A DNA stretch of 64,000 bases, taken from the NCBI GenBank assembly GCA_963726715.1, contig CAVSDF010000007.1, positions 124,001-188,000 on the forward strand. The letters are read 5' to 3'. This stretch comes from CAVSDF01 sp963726715 (GTDB taxonomy: Bacteria; Bacteroidota; Rhodothermia; Rhodothermales; BA12). The translations under genes were made by a program, and so were the position numbers. How positions within the stretch are numbered: position 1 is the stretch's first letter; each line of letters opens with the position of its first letter. This document shows, one piece after another, positions 49,301-57,728 of this stretch. The notes below the pieces were generated by a model. That model was not told the origin of the DNA and made no database searches. It was given only the letters and a program-made list of their open reading frames with translations.

Positions 49301-50002
49301 ACGGCTACCGTCTGGACATACAGGACCAGGGCCCCCGTCCTTCATTGGGGGGATGGAGTTTTTTATCACTCCACGTCCCCCACCCTGCCTGCAGCTCCCT
49401 CTCAACGACGGACAGTGGCACTTTGTGGCGGCGACGGTTAAGCGTGGCTCGCCCTCGACGTCGTCAACATCTACGTGGACGGACAACAGGTGCGAGAACT
49501 ACACCCTGTCGAGCACGCCCGACCCTCGGGTTCGATGCGACCAATACGGCGCCGATCTTCTCATCGGGCGGGGCCAGCTCATCCTGAACGGTGGGTTGCC
49601 TGCTCTGATCGACGAGATCGAACTGTTCAACCGTGCGCTCACCGCCCGCCGAGGTCACCGCGCTCTACGACGGCGGGCAGCGACGGGCAAGTGCAAGCGC
49701 CACGACCGGCGCCGAGCGCCTGCCCGGTCGGCGTGCCCTCGGGCTTCGAACTCGGCGCCAACCACCCGAACCCATTCAACCCGGTCACGCAGATCCGCTA
49801 CGGCCTCCCACAGGCGGGCCCGGTTCGCCTTGACGTGTTCGACCTTCTCGGGCGCCGCGTGGCGACGCTCGTCGACGGCGTGCAGGCGGCGGGGCGCTAC
49901 GAGGTCTCCTTCGACGGCAGCGGCCTCAGCGACGGCGTCTACCTCTACCGGATGGCCTCGGGCACGTTCGTCGAGACGCGGCGGATGGTCCTGGCGCGGT
50001 AG
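46398..50002 (+). pseudogene. Large LamG/SdrD-B repeat secreted protein with sorting domain, broken by many frameshifts
   Basis: The first 550 residues are intact: signal peptide (LAALAGALALFAAAPAHAQ), a beta-rich N-terminal domain, LamG domain 1 (TSWWSGDGTTTDLTTNANTG ... DLDEVEIFNRALTPAEITAL), and an SdrD-B-like domain (CGTKFNDLDGNGVRSGSEPG). Then a second and a third LamG and a second SdrD-B unit follow as near copies, but the frame changes at least seven times between 48050 and 49720. The end is a clean type IX sorting domain (ANHPNPFNPVTQIRYGLPQA ... RRMVLAR). The design is that of a cell-surface adhesin or matrix protein. Since the breaks cluster in repeated DNA, either real decay or mis-assembly of repeats is possible. 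Confidence 0.75.
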
Positions 50003-50044
50003 CACGGTGTGAGCCGGGGCGCCGGATGTCCGGGTGTGCCGGGC

Positions 50045-50201
50045 CGGGCGGAAGCTCCCGGTCTGGCGCACGTCCCGTCTGAACGGACGTCCAACTCGTC
50101 GACTTCGTGCGCGCCCACCTCGGCGGCCACGAGGCGCCGCGCGAGTGCGCGGCCGAGAACCCCAGTCGCGCCGGTGACGAGAACGGCGGCGGCGCGGGCA
50201 T
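50045..50201 (-). pseudogene. 5' remnant of an epimerase gene
   Basis: The minus strand starts ATGCCCGCGCCGCCGCCG and after a one-base slip reads VLVTGATGVLGRALARRLVA, then VGAHEVDELDVRSD before similarity is lost. This closely parallels the first ~35 codons of the intact epimerase at 46069 (VLVTGATGFLGGALARHLVA). The promoter element is kept. No downstream part of the gene is found. The rest of the gap 50003-50353 contains nothing recognisable. Confidence 0.6.
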
Positions 50202-50220
50202 GGGCGTCGGAGGGATGGCG

Positions 50221-50228
50221 CAAAGGTA
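50221..50228 (-). promoter_or_regulatory. TACCTTTG promoter element of the epimerase remnant
   Basis: Perfect TAnnTTTG on the minus strand, 19 nt before the ATG at 50201. Confidence 0.45.
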
Positions 50229-50353
50229 CAGGGCGGTATTCTCCCTCCTGCTTCTGCCTGCACGCGCTCCGGCATCGCAGCAGATTCGCGCCGGTGTTGC
50301 GCCCGCGGACGCCGCCGGACCATCTTCTGACTTCCTCCCGTCCCCCGCCGCCG

Positions 50354-51115
50354 ATGCCCGCCACCCTCGTCGTTCACCGCGTCCAGCCGATGGACGCGCC
50401 CCTCGCCCACATCACCGTCCGCGTCGACGGCACCGAGCGCGCGGCGCTCAAGGTCGGCGAGGCGGCGACGGTCGTGCTCGCACGGGGCGCCCACACGCTG
50501 CAAATCGCCCTCGACGGCGGCGCGGCGCCCGAGCACGGCTTCGACGTGGGCGACCGCGAGGATGCATTCGTCCTGTACGCCTCGGTGGCGATGGGAAGCA
50601 CCGGCAACGAGGTCCGTCTCGCGTCGAGCACCGGCGAGCCGTGGCCGCCCGCCGTCCCTCTTCCGCCTGTCGCAGAGGCGCCGTCCGCTCCCACCGAGAC
50701 GTACACGCCGACCTCGGCCCCGCCGTCCGTCACCCCAACCGCCGATGGCGCTTTGCGTCTGCACACTGCGCCAACGGCAGATGCGCCGATCGCGGGGCCG
50801 GTGGGGACGTCCGTTGCCGCGTCGGTCGCCGCCGTGCGGCCGCACCGGGGCGGGCTGATCCTCGGGCTCGGGCTTTTCACCATGTTCGGGCTGCCCCTCG
50901 TCGCCGGGATGCTCCTCGGCATCTTCGTCTCCGTCTCGCTCACCCTGCTCCTCGGCGGGGCCACGGCCGCGATGGGCGCCCACGACCTGACCCGGATGGC
51001 GCGTGGCGCGATGGACCGGCGTGGCCGCGTCCTCACGATCATCGGCGTGGTCGTGGCCGTCCTCTCGATCCTCTCCAGCGCCGCCGCGATCGTGTTCGGC
51101 TACCGGATGATCTGA
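50354..51115 (+). CDS. Uncharacterised protein with PEGA-like N-terminus and two C-terminal membrane segments
   Basis: 253 residues. The first 95 residues look like a small beta-sandwich of PEGA type (ITVRVDGTERAALKVGEAAT, LARGAHTLQIALDGG). A Pro/Thr-rich linker follows (residues 100-150), then two hydrophobic segments (GLGLFTMFGLPLVAGMLLGI and LTIIGVVVAVLSILSSAAAI) separated by a short loop with TRMARGAMDRR. No signal peptide, so the N-terminal domain is probably cytoplasmic. The family is not recognised. It converges with the ATP-grasp gene 10 bp away. Confidence 0.7.
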   Translation: MPATLVVHRVQPMDAPLAHITVRVDGTERAALKVGEAATVVLARGAHTLQIALDGGAAPEHGFDVGDREDAFVLYASVAMGSTGNEVRLASSTGEPWPPAVPLPPVAEAPSAPTETYTPTSAPPSVTPTADGALRLHTAPTADAPIAGPVGTSVAASVAAVRPHRGGLILGLGLFTMFGLPLVAGMLLGIFVSVSLTLLLGGATAAMGAHDLTRMARGAMDRRGRVLTIIGVVVAVLSILSSAAAIVFGYRMI

Positions 51116-51124
51116 CCGCGCGCT

Positions 51125-52273
51125 TCACCCGTTCCACGCGATATCGGCGGTCGATGCGGCGAGGAGCGAGCCGCCGCTGCGGCGGGCACGGACGGCCAGT
51201 TCGGCCCCGAGAAGGACCTGCCCGAACGCCGGACGCGGGTCGCGGGCGTCGGAAACCGCGTCGCAGCTCGTGCGCCACGCCTGCCGCCACGGTGCGTCGA
51301 ACCCGGCGCGGCGCCCGGCGGCGAGCATCGGCAGCGACAGCCGCACGGCGGTGCCCACGGGTGGCTCGATGGGGACGGACGGCATGGCGAAGAAGGCGTC
51401 GGCGAAGCCGGGCACGTCGCGCAGGAGGTGGAGGCCGCTCGTGGCGCGCGGGTTGCACTCGATGGCGACGACCGACCGATCGGTCCGCTCGATGAAGTCG
51501 AAGGCCACTTGCCCCGTCAGTCCCTCGGAGGCGACGAACGCATCGACCCACGCCCGTACGCCGTCGTGCCGCTCGTGGCGGAACCACACGCCCGCACGTC
51601 CGGCGGTGTAGGGCGTCCGGTAGACGGCGAGGGCCGCGAGCCGCCCCGCGTGCGCGACCGCGTAGGCGCACACGACCTCGCCCGCCTCGAAGCGCTGCAC
51701 CACCCACGGCGCGGCGTCGGACGGATGGATCGCCGACAGACTGTTCGGTCGGTGGGGCGGAACGAGCGTATCCGTGCCGAATCGCGAGAACGCCGGTTTG
51801 AAGACCCATCGGTCGGAATCCCGCAGGAACGGCGCCAGATCGCGTTCTGAGGCGATGCGGTGCGTCTCGGGCACGCCCAGGCCAAGGCTGCGGACGCGTG
51901 CGGCGAAGGCGGCTTTGTCGTGCAGCCGCGCGAGCACGTCGGGCGGCGGGGCGAAGACCGGCAGGTCGGCGGCGCAGGCAGCGTAGAACACCTCCTCGCA
52001 CGTCGGAATCACGCACACCGCCCGCTCCTCGGCCACGATGCGGCGCAGGTCGGCGAGAAACCGATCGGTCTGCTGACGCGGCGGCGCCACGCGCACGCTC
52101 CGCACGACGGCGTTCGAGACCCTGGTCAGCGGCCACGCCATGCTCTCCGCCGCCACGACGCGCCGCCCGCTCCACGCCATCGCCCGCGCGAGATCGAGCG
52201 CCGCCGGCGCCCGCCCGCCGAGCACCACGACCGTTTCCGACCGACCGGTCTGAATTCGTTTCCAGGTGATCAT
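51125..52273 (-). CDS. ATP-grasp family protein (carboxylate-amine ligase-like)
   Basis: 382 residues. The N-terminal pre-ATP-grasp fold (TVVVLGGRAPAALDLARAMA, VCVIPTCEEVFYAACA) is followed by an ATP-binding lid (VFKPAFSRFGTDTLVPP, WVVQRFEAGEVVCAYAVAHA) and the Mg-binding motif AIECNPRATSGLH. Similar proteins ligate carboxylates to amines or thiols using ATP; the substrate is unknown. The start ATG at 52273 lies 19 nt after the stop of the thymidine phosphorylase gene, so the two are probably cotranscribed. That suggests, but does not show, a nucleoside- or amino-acid-related role. Confidence 0.85.
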   Translation of the reverse strand: MITWKRIQTGRSETVVVLGGRAPAALDLARAMAWSGRRVVAAESMAWPLTRVSNAVVRSVRVAPPRQQTDRFLADLRRIVAEERAVCVIPTCEEVFYAACAADLPVFAPPPDVLARLHDKAAFAARVRSLGLGVPETHRIASERDLAPFLRDSDRWVFKPAFSRFGTDTLVPPHRPNSLSAIHPSDAAPWVVQRFEAGEVVCAYAVAHAGRLAALAVYRTPYTAGRAGVWFRHERHDGVRAWVDAFVASEGLTGQVAFDFIERTDRSVVAIECNPRATSGLHLLRDVPGFADAFFAMPSVPIEPPVGTAVRLSLPMLAAGRRAGFDAPWRQAWRTSCDAVSDARDPRPAFGQVLLGAELAVRARRSGGSLLAASTADIAWNG

Positions 52274-52292
52274 GTGTACGGCCAGCGGCGCG

Positions 52293-53648
52293 TCACGGCT
52301 GCACCGCAGTGCCGCTCTGCCACGTCCCGTCGAAGCGGTCGACGACGAGCGGGCCTGCGTCCGGGGCGGACTCGCCGAACGTGGTCGCGGCGAGGAAGGC
52401 GGCGTCGAAGTCGGCGAGGCGGTCGGTGCGGCGCGTATAGAGCGTGGCGAGGGCGTCGCCCGGCTTCACCTCGTCGCCCGCGCGGCGGTGGAGGAGGAGG
52501 CCGGCGGTCGGGTCGACGGCGTCTTCCTTGACGCGGCGCCCGGCGCCCATGTCGACGGTCAGCCAGCCGATGGCGCGGCTGTCGTAGCCCGCCACGACCG
52601 GCCCGGCGGCGCCGTCGGGGACGCGCACGATGTGGGCGGCGCTATAGCCCTCGCGCTCGCCGGGGCGTTCGAGCGTCGACACGTCGCCTCCCTGCGCGCT
52701 CGCGAGGCGGCAGAAGGTCTCGAAGGCCGAGCCGTCGGCGATGACGGCGTCGAAGCGGCGGGCGCCGTCGTCGGTGTCGGTGGCGACGCCGCCGAGCACC
52801 AGCATTTCGGCGGCGAGGGCGCGCGTGACCTCCATCAGGTCCTCGGCGCCGGTCGTGTCGCCACGGAGACAGCGGACGGCTTCGTGGACTTCGGGCCAGT
52901 TGCCGGCGGCGCTTCCGAGCACGTCCTCCATCCGCGTCATCAGGGCGACCGTCGGCACGCCGCGGCGCAGGCCGATGCCGGCGAGCGTCTCGGCGAGGCG
53001 GCGGCTGTCGGCCTCCTTCTGCATGAAGGCGCCGCGCCCGGTCTTGACGTCGAGCACGAGCGCGTCGATGCCCTCGGCGAGCTTCTTCGACATGATGCTC
53101 GCGGCGATGAGCGGGATGGACTCGACCGTCGCGGTCACGTCGCGGAGGGCGTAGAGCTTGCGGTCGGCGGGCGCGATCTCGGCGGTCTGCCCGATCAGCA
53201 CGAGGCCGTGTTCGGCGAGGACGCGGCGGTAGTCGGCGAGGCTGAGATCGGTGCGGAAGCCGGGGATGGCCTCGAGCTTGTCGAGCGTGCCGCCGGTGTG
53301 GCCGAGGCCGCGCCCGGAGATCATCGGCACCGGCACGCCGCACGCCGCGACGGCAGGCGCGAGGATGAGCGAGGTTTTGTCGCCGACGCCGCCCGTCGAG
53401 TGCTTGTCGACCTTGACGCCGGGGATGTCGTCGAGCGAGAGGACGTCGCCGCTTTCCAGCATCGCCTCGAAGAGGGCCGTCGTCTCGGCGCCGTCCATCC
53501 CGCGCAGAAACGAGGCCATCAGGAAGGCCGACATCTGGTAGTCGGGCACATCGCCCGCGGTGTAGGCGTCGACGAGGGCGCGGATGTCGGCGGCGGCGAG
53601 GGCGGCGCCGTCGCGCTTGGCGGCGATGAGGGAGACAGGGTTGAGCAC
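52293..53648 (-). CDS. deoA: Thymidine phosphorylase (pyrimidine-nucleoside phosphorylase family)
   Basis: About 451 residues, the usual length. The family signature KVDKHSTGGVGDKTSLILAP is present with ISGRGLGHTGGTLDKLEAIP and DVKTGRGAFMQ, followed by a C-terminal PYNP domain (GWLTVDMGAGRRVKEDAVDP, GLLLHRRAGDEVKPGDALA). It splits thymidine or uridine with phosphate to base plus (deoxy)ribose-1-phosphate. GTG at 53648 (VLNPVSLIAAKRDG) matches family starts; a TTG at 53663 would add five residues. A TACCTTCG element lies 26-33 nt upstream. Whether it prefers thymidine or accepts uridine is not decided by these motifs. Confidence 0.9.
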   Translation of the reverse strand: MLNPVSLIAAKRDGAALAAADIRALVDAYTAGDVPDYQMSAFLMASFLRGMDGAETTALFEAMLESGDVLSLDDIPGVKVDKHSTGGVGDKTSLILAPAVAACGVPVPMISGRGLGHTGGTLDKLEAIPGFRTDLSLADYRRVLAEHGLVLIGQTAEIAPADRKLYALRDVTATVESIPLIAASIMSKKLAEGIDALVLDVKTGRGAFMQKEADSRRLAETLAGIGLRRGVPTVALMTRMEDVLGSAAGNWPEVHEAVRCLRGDTTGAEDLMEVTRALAAEMLVLGGVATDTDDGARRFDAVIADGSAFETFCRLASAQGGDVSTLERPGEREGYSAAHIVRVPDGAAGPVVAGYDSRAIGWLTVDMGAGRRVKEDAVDPTAGLLLHRRAGDEVKPGDALATLYTRRTDRLADFDAAFLAATTFGESAPDAGPLVVDRFDGTWQSGTAVQP

Positions 53649-53673
53649 GCGGTCGGGGGGCAAGCGGAAACGC

Positions 53674-53681
53674 CGAAGGTA
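53674..53681 (-). promoter_or_regulatory. TACCTTCG promoter-like element (deoA)
   Basis: Minus-strand TACCTTCG, 25 nt before the GTG at 53648 but only 10 nt before the TTG at 53663, which supports the GTG start. Confidence 0.45.
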
Positions 53682-53773
53682 CGGGCGGGCGCGAAATCCG
53701 TCGTCCGAAGGCGCGCGGCAGCACGGGGCGGGCAGTACGGGGCGGGCGCCACGCGGGGCATCCCAAAACGCAA

Positions 53774-53807
53774 CGACGGGCGCCCCGGCTCAGCGGAGCG
53801 CCCGTCG
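53774..53807 (-). terminator. Intrinsic terminator of the L31 gene
   Basis: Stem CGACGGGCGC / GCGCCCGTCG (10 bp) with a 14-nt GC-rich loop; on the minus strand it is followed by TTGCGTTTT. It lies 30 bp past the L31 stop. Confidence 0.75.
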
Positions 53808-53837
53808 GGCAGCGTGGCGCGAGGCCAGCGGGCCGGA

Positions 53838-54131
53838 TCAGCCCTGGGCGTCCTCGGCGGGGGCGTCGTCTGCGGCAGGCGCGGCAGCCGTGTCCTCGGT
53901 GGGGGCGTCCTCGGAGAGCACCGGCATCGGGCGGCCGTAGCGGCGCATGAACTTCTCGACGCGTCCGGCGGTGTCGAGGAACTGGCGCTTTCCGGTGTAG
54001 AACGGGTGGTTGGTCGCGTCGATGTCGGGGGCGAACGTGTCGCTCTTCATCGTCGAGAAGGTCTCCATCGTCGAGCCGTCGCCGAGGGTGACGGTGATCT
54101 TGTGGTAGTCGGGGTGCAGGTTCGGCTTCAT
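53838..54131 (-). CDS. rpmE: 50S ribosomal protein L31, zinc-free type with acidic tail
   Basis: 97 residues. MKPNLHPDYHKITVTLGDGS and NHPFYTGKRQFLDTAGRVEK with FMRRYG are diagnostic of L31, part of the large ribosomal subunit. The four zinc-binding cysteines of the C+ type are absent, so this is the zinc-independent type. An unusual tail of about 27 residues (DAPTEDTAAAPAADDAPAED) extends beyond the normal end. ATG at 54131 chosen by family alignment. A TACGTTGG element lies 64 nt upstream and a clear terminator downstream, so it is probably monocistronic. Confidence 0.93.
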   Translation of the reverse strand: MKPNLHPDYHKITVTLGDGSTMETFSTMKSDTFAPDIDATNHPFYTGKRQFLDTAGRVEKFMRRYGRPMPVLSEDAPTEDTAAAPAADDAPAEDAQG

Positions 54132-54194
54132 CGAGCAGGCGGTCGTGGAGGGCCGGGCGCAGGGCACGGCGGAGGAGAGACGGGGGAAAGCCGC

Positions 54195-54202
54195 CCAACG
54201 TA
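54195..54202 (-). promoter_or_regulatory. TACGTTGG promoter-like element (rpmE)
   Basis: Minus-strand TACGTTGG about 64 nt before the rpmE ATG. Confidence 0.4.
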
Positions 54203-54249
54203 GGGCCGCGCGCGCGACGGGGGCAAGGCGCGAGCGCAGGCTTCGCCGG

Positions 54250-54460
54250 GATTTCGAGGCGGGTGGGAGTTGGTGAGGGTGTGCGATGGTGGGTTGGTGA
54301 GGGGTGGTGAGGATGCGTGGGCGCGTCCTCCGGCGGCTCGTAGCCGTGCGAGCGGCGCGCGGTTGTCGCGGTCGTTGCCCCGTTCGCCCACTGCCGAACG
54401 GCCTCTCACCAACTCACAAACTCGCCATCCCACAAACTCAACCCCCTCACCCCCCGAGCG
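54250..54460. repeat. Inverted GTTGGTGAG / CTCACCAAC heptamer tracts
   Basis: A G/T-rich tract (GTTGGTGAGGGTG, GGGTTGGTGAGGGG, about 54265-54312) faces an A/C-rich tract (CTCACCAACTCACAAACTC, about 54407-54450) across 90 bp of unrelated sequence. The right tract runs up to the stop of the HEPN gene. No gene is seen in the gap 54132-54446. Confidence 0.6.
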
Positions 54461-54824
54461 CGAGCGGGGTGACGGAGTTGACGAACGCCTCGGCCTCGGC
54501 GAGCATCCGCTCCGCCTGTGGCGCGGTGACGCTGGCGAGATGGCCGAAGTCGGCGGCTTCCATCAAGACGTAGCCGTCTTCGAGGGCCACGCCCGCGCGC
54601 TCGGGCAGGACGCCGGTGTCGACGAACTGCTCGATGAAGGCGGCGCGCATCCCCTGCCCCGGCGCGAGCCGCACGTCGTGGTGCAGCAGGAGCGCCTGGA
54701 CGGCGTAGAACATCGCGAAGTAGGCGCGCGAGACGGTCGAGTCGTGGTCTCCGATTTCGAGGAGCACGGCGGCACTGCGCAGGTAGCGCTGGGCCTTGTG
54801 GAGCAGGGCGGCGGTGGCGTCCAT
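54447..54824 (-). CDS. HEPN domain-containing protein
   Basis: 125 residues, all helical. AQRYLRSAAVLLEIGDHDST and VSRAYFAMFYAVQALLLHHD are the central helices of HEPN proteins (PF05168). Family members often pair with a minimal nucleotidyltransferase as a toxin-antitoxin module; no nucleotidyltransferase gene lies within several kb here. The RNase-type Rx4-6H motif is not clear, so catalytic activity is doubtful. It follows the YbaY-like lipoprotein gene by 43 nt on the same strand. Confidence 0.85.
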   Translation of the reverse strand: MDATAALLHKAQRYLRSAAVLLEIGDHDSTVSRAYFAMFYAVQALLLHHDVRLAPGQGMRAAFIEQFVDTGVLPERAGVALEDGYVLMEAADFGHLASVTAPQAERMLAEAEAFVNSVTPLALGG

Positions 54825-54867
54825 CGGCGGGGGAGGTCGGGCGGGAGCGGAGGAGGGAGCGCGGCGC

Positions 54868-55395
54868 TCAGTTTCCGGAGGTCGGACGTGCGTCGCTACC
54901 GGGGAGGCGGACGGGCACAGGCGGGGCGACGCGCAGGCCCTTCGGTTCGGCGCCGGCGGGGTCGCCGAGGACGAGGTCGGCGCTGCGTCCGCCGCCCTGC
55001 GTCAGCACCGGCACGAGCGGCGAGGCCAGGCCGCTGCCCTCGACGACGGCGCGGAGGGCGTAGGCGCGGCTCGTTTCGAGGCTGTCGGCGGCGTAGTAGA
55101 TCCGGTAGCCGAGCGGGAGCGAGCGCCCGCCGCGCTCGACCGTGATCGAGCGGATGGGGAGGTAGCTGCTGTCGGCCTGCATCGCTTCGAGCGTCACGAC
55201 GACGCGCGCATCGTCGGGCACCGGCGTCTCCGACCGCGCCGAGACGACGCCCGCCACGAAGGCCTGCGACGGCGCGCCGCCGAACAGGATCTTGCACCCG
55301 CTCACGGCGCTCGAAACGGCCAGTACGGCGATCACGAGCGCGGCGGTAGAGATCGGCAGGCGCCGCGAACGGGACGCGGAGGGCGGAGCGCGCAT
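54868..55395 (-). CDS. YbaY-family lipoprotein
   Basis: 175 residues. A signal peptide ends in a lipobox (AVSGC) near residue 34. The mature part has the YbaY pattern: AGVVSARSETPVPDDARVVV (a strand ending in an 'xVPxDAxVxVxL' motif), YLPIRSITVERGGRSLPLGY, and a Tyr/Arg-rich strand (LETSRAYALRAVVEGSG). YbaY-like proteins are small beta-sandwich lipoproteins of unknown function, sometimes linked to glycolipid or envelope stress. A TACGTTGT element lies 26 nt before the ATG. The HEPN gene follows in the same direction. Confidence 0.72.
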   Translation of the reverse strand: MRAPPSASRSRRLPISTAALVIAVLAVSSAVSGCKILFGGAPSQAFVAGVVSARSETPVPDDARVVVTLEAMQADSSYLPIRSITVERGGRSLPLGYRIYYAADSLETSRAYALRAVVEGSGLASPLVPVLTQGGGRSADLVLGDPAGAEPKGLRVAPPVPVRLPGSDARPTSGN

Positions 55396-55972
55396 CGGTG
55401 GATTTGGCAGACGGGGGCCGACAACGTAGCGCCCGCCCGCAGATCGCATCGTCACGATGGGGTGAGACGTGGGGATGGGCGGGGCAGGCCGGGCGCCACC
55501 GGGGATCGTGCAGTCGGCGGGACGGGCGACGGGCGAGACCGGGCGGCTGGACGGCGGCATGACTGCCCAGCGACCTCCGCGCTCGAAGTCTACGCCTCGA
55601 CGATCGAGCGCGACAACACCATGGGGATGACCGCCCGGCAGCTTTCGAGCCAACTGGCCCCCTTCAGGGGGCTCCGCGCCGCAGGCGGGGTGGGGGTGTG
55701 CGGCGGCCCCACCGCCACCGGTGGCCCGACGGATGATACTTGGGCGGCCGGGCGGCGGGGGTTGAAACCCACCCCTACCGGACGTCATCGTTCATCCGCG
55801 CTCCGGTGGCAACGCCATCCCGCAGGCGTCGTCGCCGTCCGTCATCCGCCAGCGGGATCGGCGGCGGTGGCCGACACCCTCCGGCCTTTCAGGCCACCTC
55901 CCTCGAAGGGAGGAGTTGGTTCATCGGTGCGGTTGACGTTTCGGGCGGGGCGCGCCGCGCCGATGGGCCGGT
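55396..55972. other. 577-bp intergenic region with repeats, no gene
   Basis: Contains a variant palindrome (55755-55778, GCGGGGGTTGAAACCCACCC), a CCAACTGGCCCCCTTCAGGG segment near 55660, and a CGGCCTTTCAGGCCACCTCC segment near 55880 of the 26155-type family. Promoter-like elements lie at both ends. Open frames here lack coding character. Confidence 0.55.
55421..55428 (-). promoter_or_regulatory. TACGTTGT promoter-like element (YbaY-like gene)
   Basis: Minus-strand TACGTTGT, 26 nt before the ATG at 55395. Confidence 0.4.
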
Positions 55973-55980
55973 TACATTGC
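55973..55980 (+). promoter_or_regulatory. TACATTGC promoter-like element (serine hydrolase)
   Basis: TACATTGC, 17 nt before the ATG at 55997; the leader would be very short. Confidence 0.4.
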
Positions 55981-55996
55981 CGCGTTCGATGCCCCG

Positions 55997-57575
55997 ATGC
56001 CCATGTCCCGCCTTCGTCTGTTTTCGCTCGCCGCCGCCATGCTCACGCCGGTTCTGCCCGCCACCGCTCAGCCCGCCGCGGCGCCGTCTGCCGACGCGCT
56101 CGGGGCGGCGTACGGAGACATCGACCGGCTCTTTGCCGATTTCGCCGCGCGCGAACACGTGCCCGGCATCGCGTACGGCATCGTCGTGGGCGGACGCGTG
56201 GCGCACGTCGGCGTCGCCGGGTCGCGCACGATGGCCGACGACGGCACGACCGGGTCGGCGCGCGTCGATGCGTCGACGGTCTTCCGGATCGCGTCGATGA
56301 CGAAGAGCTTCACCGCCGCTGCCGTCCTTCAACTGCGCGACGCCGGACGGCTGTCGCTCGACGATCCGGCGGCGCGCTACGTGCCCGAACTCGCCGCCCT
56401 CGCGCCCGCCACGAGCGACGCGCCGCCCATCACGATCCGCCACCTGCTCACGCACAGCGCCGGGTTTCCCGAAGACAACCCGTGGGGCGACCAGCAACTC
56501 GCCATCACCGACGACGAGATGGCGGCGCTCATGACGGCGGGCATCCCGTTCTCGACGGCGCCGGGCACGGCCTACGAGTACAGCAACTACGGGTTTGCGA
56601 TTCTCGGACGCATCGTCGCCCGCGTCTCGGGGATGCGCTTCGCCGACTACCTCGGGCAGCACGTCCTCCGCCCGCTCGGCATGACCGCGACGACGCTCGA
56701 AGCCGCCGACGTGCCCGACGCGCGCCTCGCCACCGGCTACCGGTGGCAGGACGACCGGTGGCTCGCCGAGCCCGCCCTCGCCGACGGCGCCTTCGGTCCG
56801 ATGGGCGGCCTCCTCACGACCGTCGACGACCTGAGCCGGTGGGTCGCCTTCCTCAGCGACGCCTTCCCCGCCCGCGACGGCGCCGACTCGCCGGTCCTCT
56901 CGCGCGCCTCGCGCCGCGAGATGCAGCAGATGGCCCGCTACAACACGACGACGGCGGTGCGCAACGCCGAGACGGGCGCCGTCGCGATGACGGCGTCGGG
57001 CTACGGCTACGGGCTGCGCATCACGCAGACGTGCGCCTTCCGCCACGTCGTCGCCCACAGCGGCGGCCTGCCGGGCTACGGCTCGCAGATGCGGTGGCTG
57101 CCGGAGAGCGGCGTCGGGATCGTGGCGATGGGCAACCGGACGTACACCGGCTGGAACGCCCCCTTCGACGCCGCCCTCGCGCGCCTCGCCGAGACCGGGC
57201 TGCTGGCCCCGCGCCCGGTCGCGCCCGCGCCCATCCTGCTCCAGCGGCAGGCCGAGGTGACGCGCCTCGTGCAGACGTGGGACGACGCCCTCGCCACCCG
57301 CCTCGCCGCCGACAACCTCGCCCTCGACGAGTCCTTCGCCCGACGCCGCGCCGCCATCGCCCGCGCCGTCGGCGACGCCGGCGGCCAGTGCGTGCCCCTT
57401 GGCGAGATCGTGCCCGAGAACGCCCTCCGCGGCGCGTGGCGGATGCGCTGCGCGACCGGCGACCTCAAGGTCGACCATCACCCTCGCCCCCGACCCCGAG
57501 GCGCGCGTCCAGCACCTCGACGTGACGCCCATCGCGCGCGACACGCCCATCGCGCCGCCGCCGACGTGTCGGTGA
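55997..57575 (+). CDS. Class C beta-lactamase-like serine hydrolase, secreted (frameshift near 57472)
   Basis: About 525 residues when repaired. A signal peptide (LFSLAAAMLTPVLPATAQ) precedes a class C beta-lactamase/EstB-type domain: Ser100-x-x-Lys103 in FRIASMTKSF, the YxN motif in YEYSNYGFAILG and HSGG in VAHSGGLPGYGSQM. A C-terminal helical domain follows. Relatives are D-aminopeptidases, esterases and peptidases; true beta-lactamase activity is unlikely. The last 35 residues change frame: after GDLKV one base must be dropped (gtcGacc) to read TITLAPDPEARVQHLDVTPI and stop at 57575. ATG at 55997 chosen; ATG at 56003 is possible. Confidence 0.82.
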
Positions 57576-57589
57576 GGGAATGGGGGGAC

Positions 57590-57650
57590 GGGTGATTGGG
57601 AATGGGGTATTGGAAGAGGCAACGCTATCCCCAATCACCTGTACAGCACT
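57590..57650. repeat. GGTGATTGGG inverted repeat tract
   Basis: GGTGATTGGGAATGGGGTA on the left and CCCCAATCACC on the right form a 10-bp stem around about 20 nt. The composition matches the sdhA-sdhB tract (32065-32145). Confidence 0.55.
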
Positions 57651-57728
57651 CCCCAAACCACAACAAGCCGTTACGGACTCGTCGGGTCGAACCCGGCACG
57701 GCGGTTCAGACCGGCGTGTGGGCGATTC

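Noticed and set aside
54447..55395. HEPN/MNT toxin-antitoxin module
   Set aside because: The neighbouring gene is a lipoprotein, not a nucleotidyltransferase.
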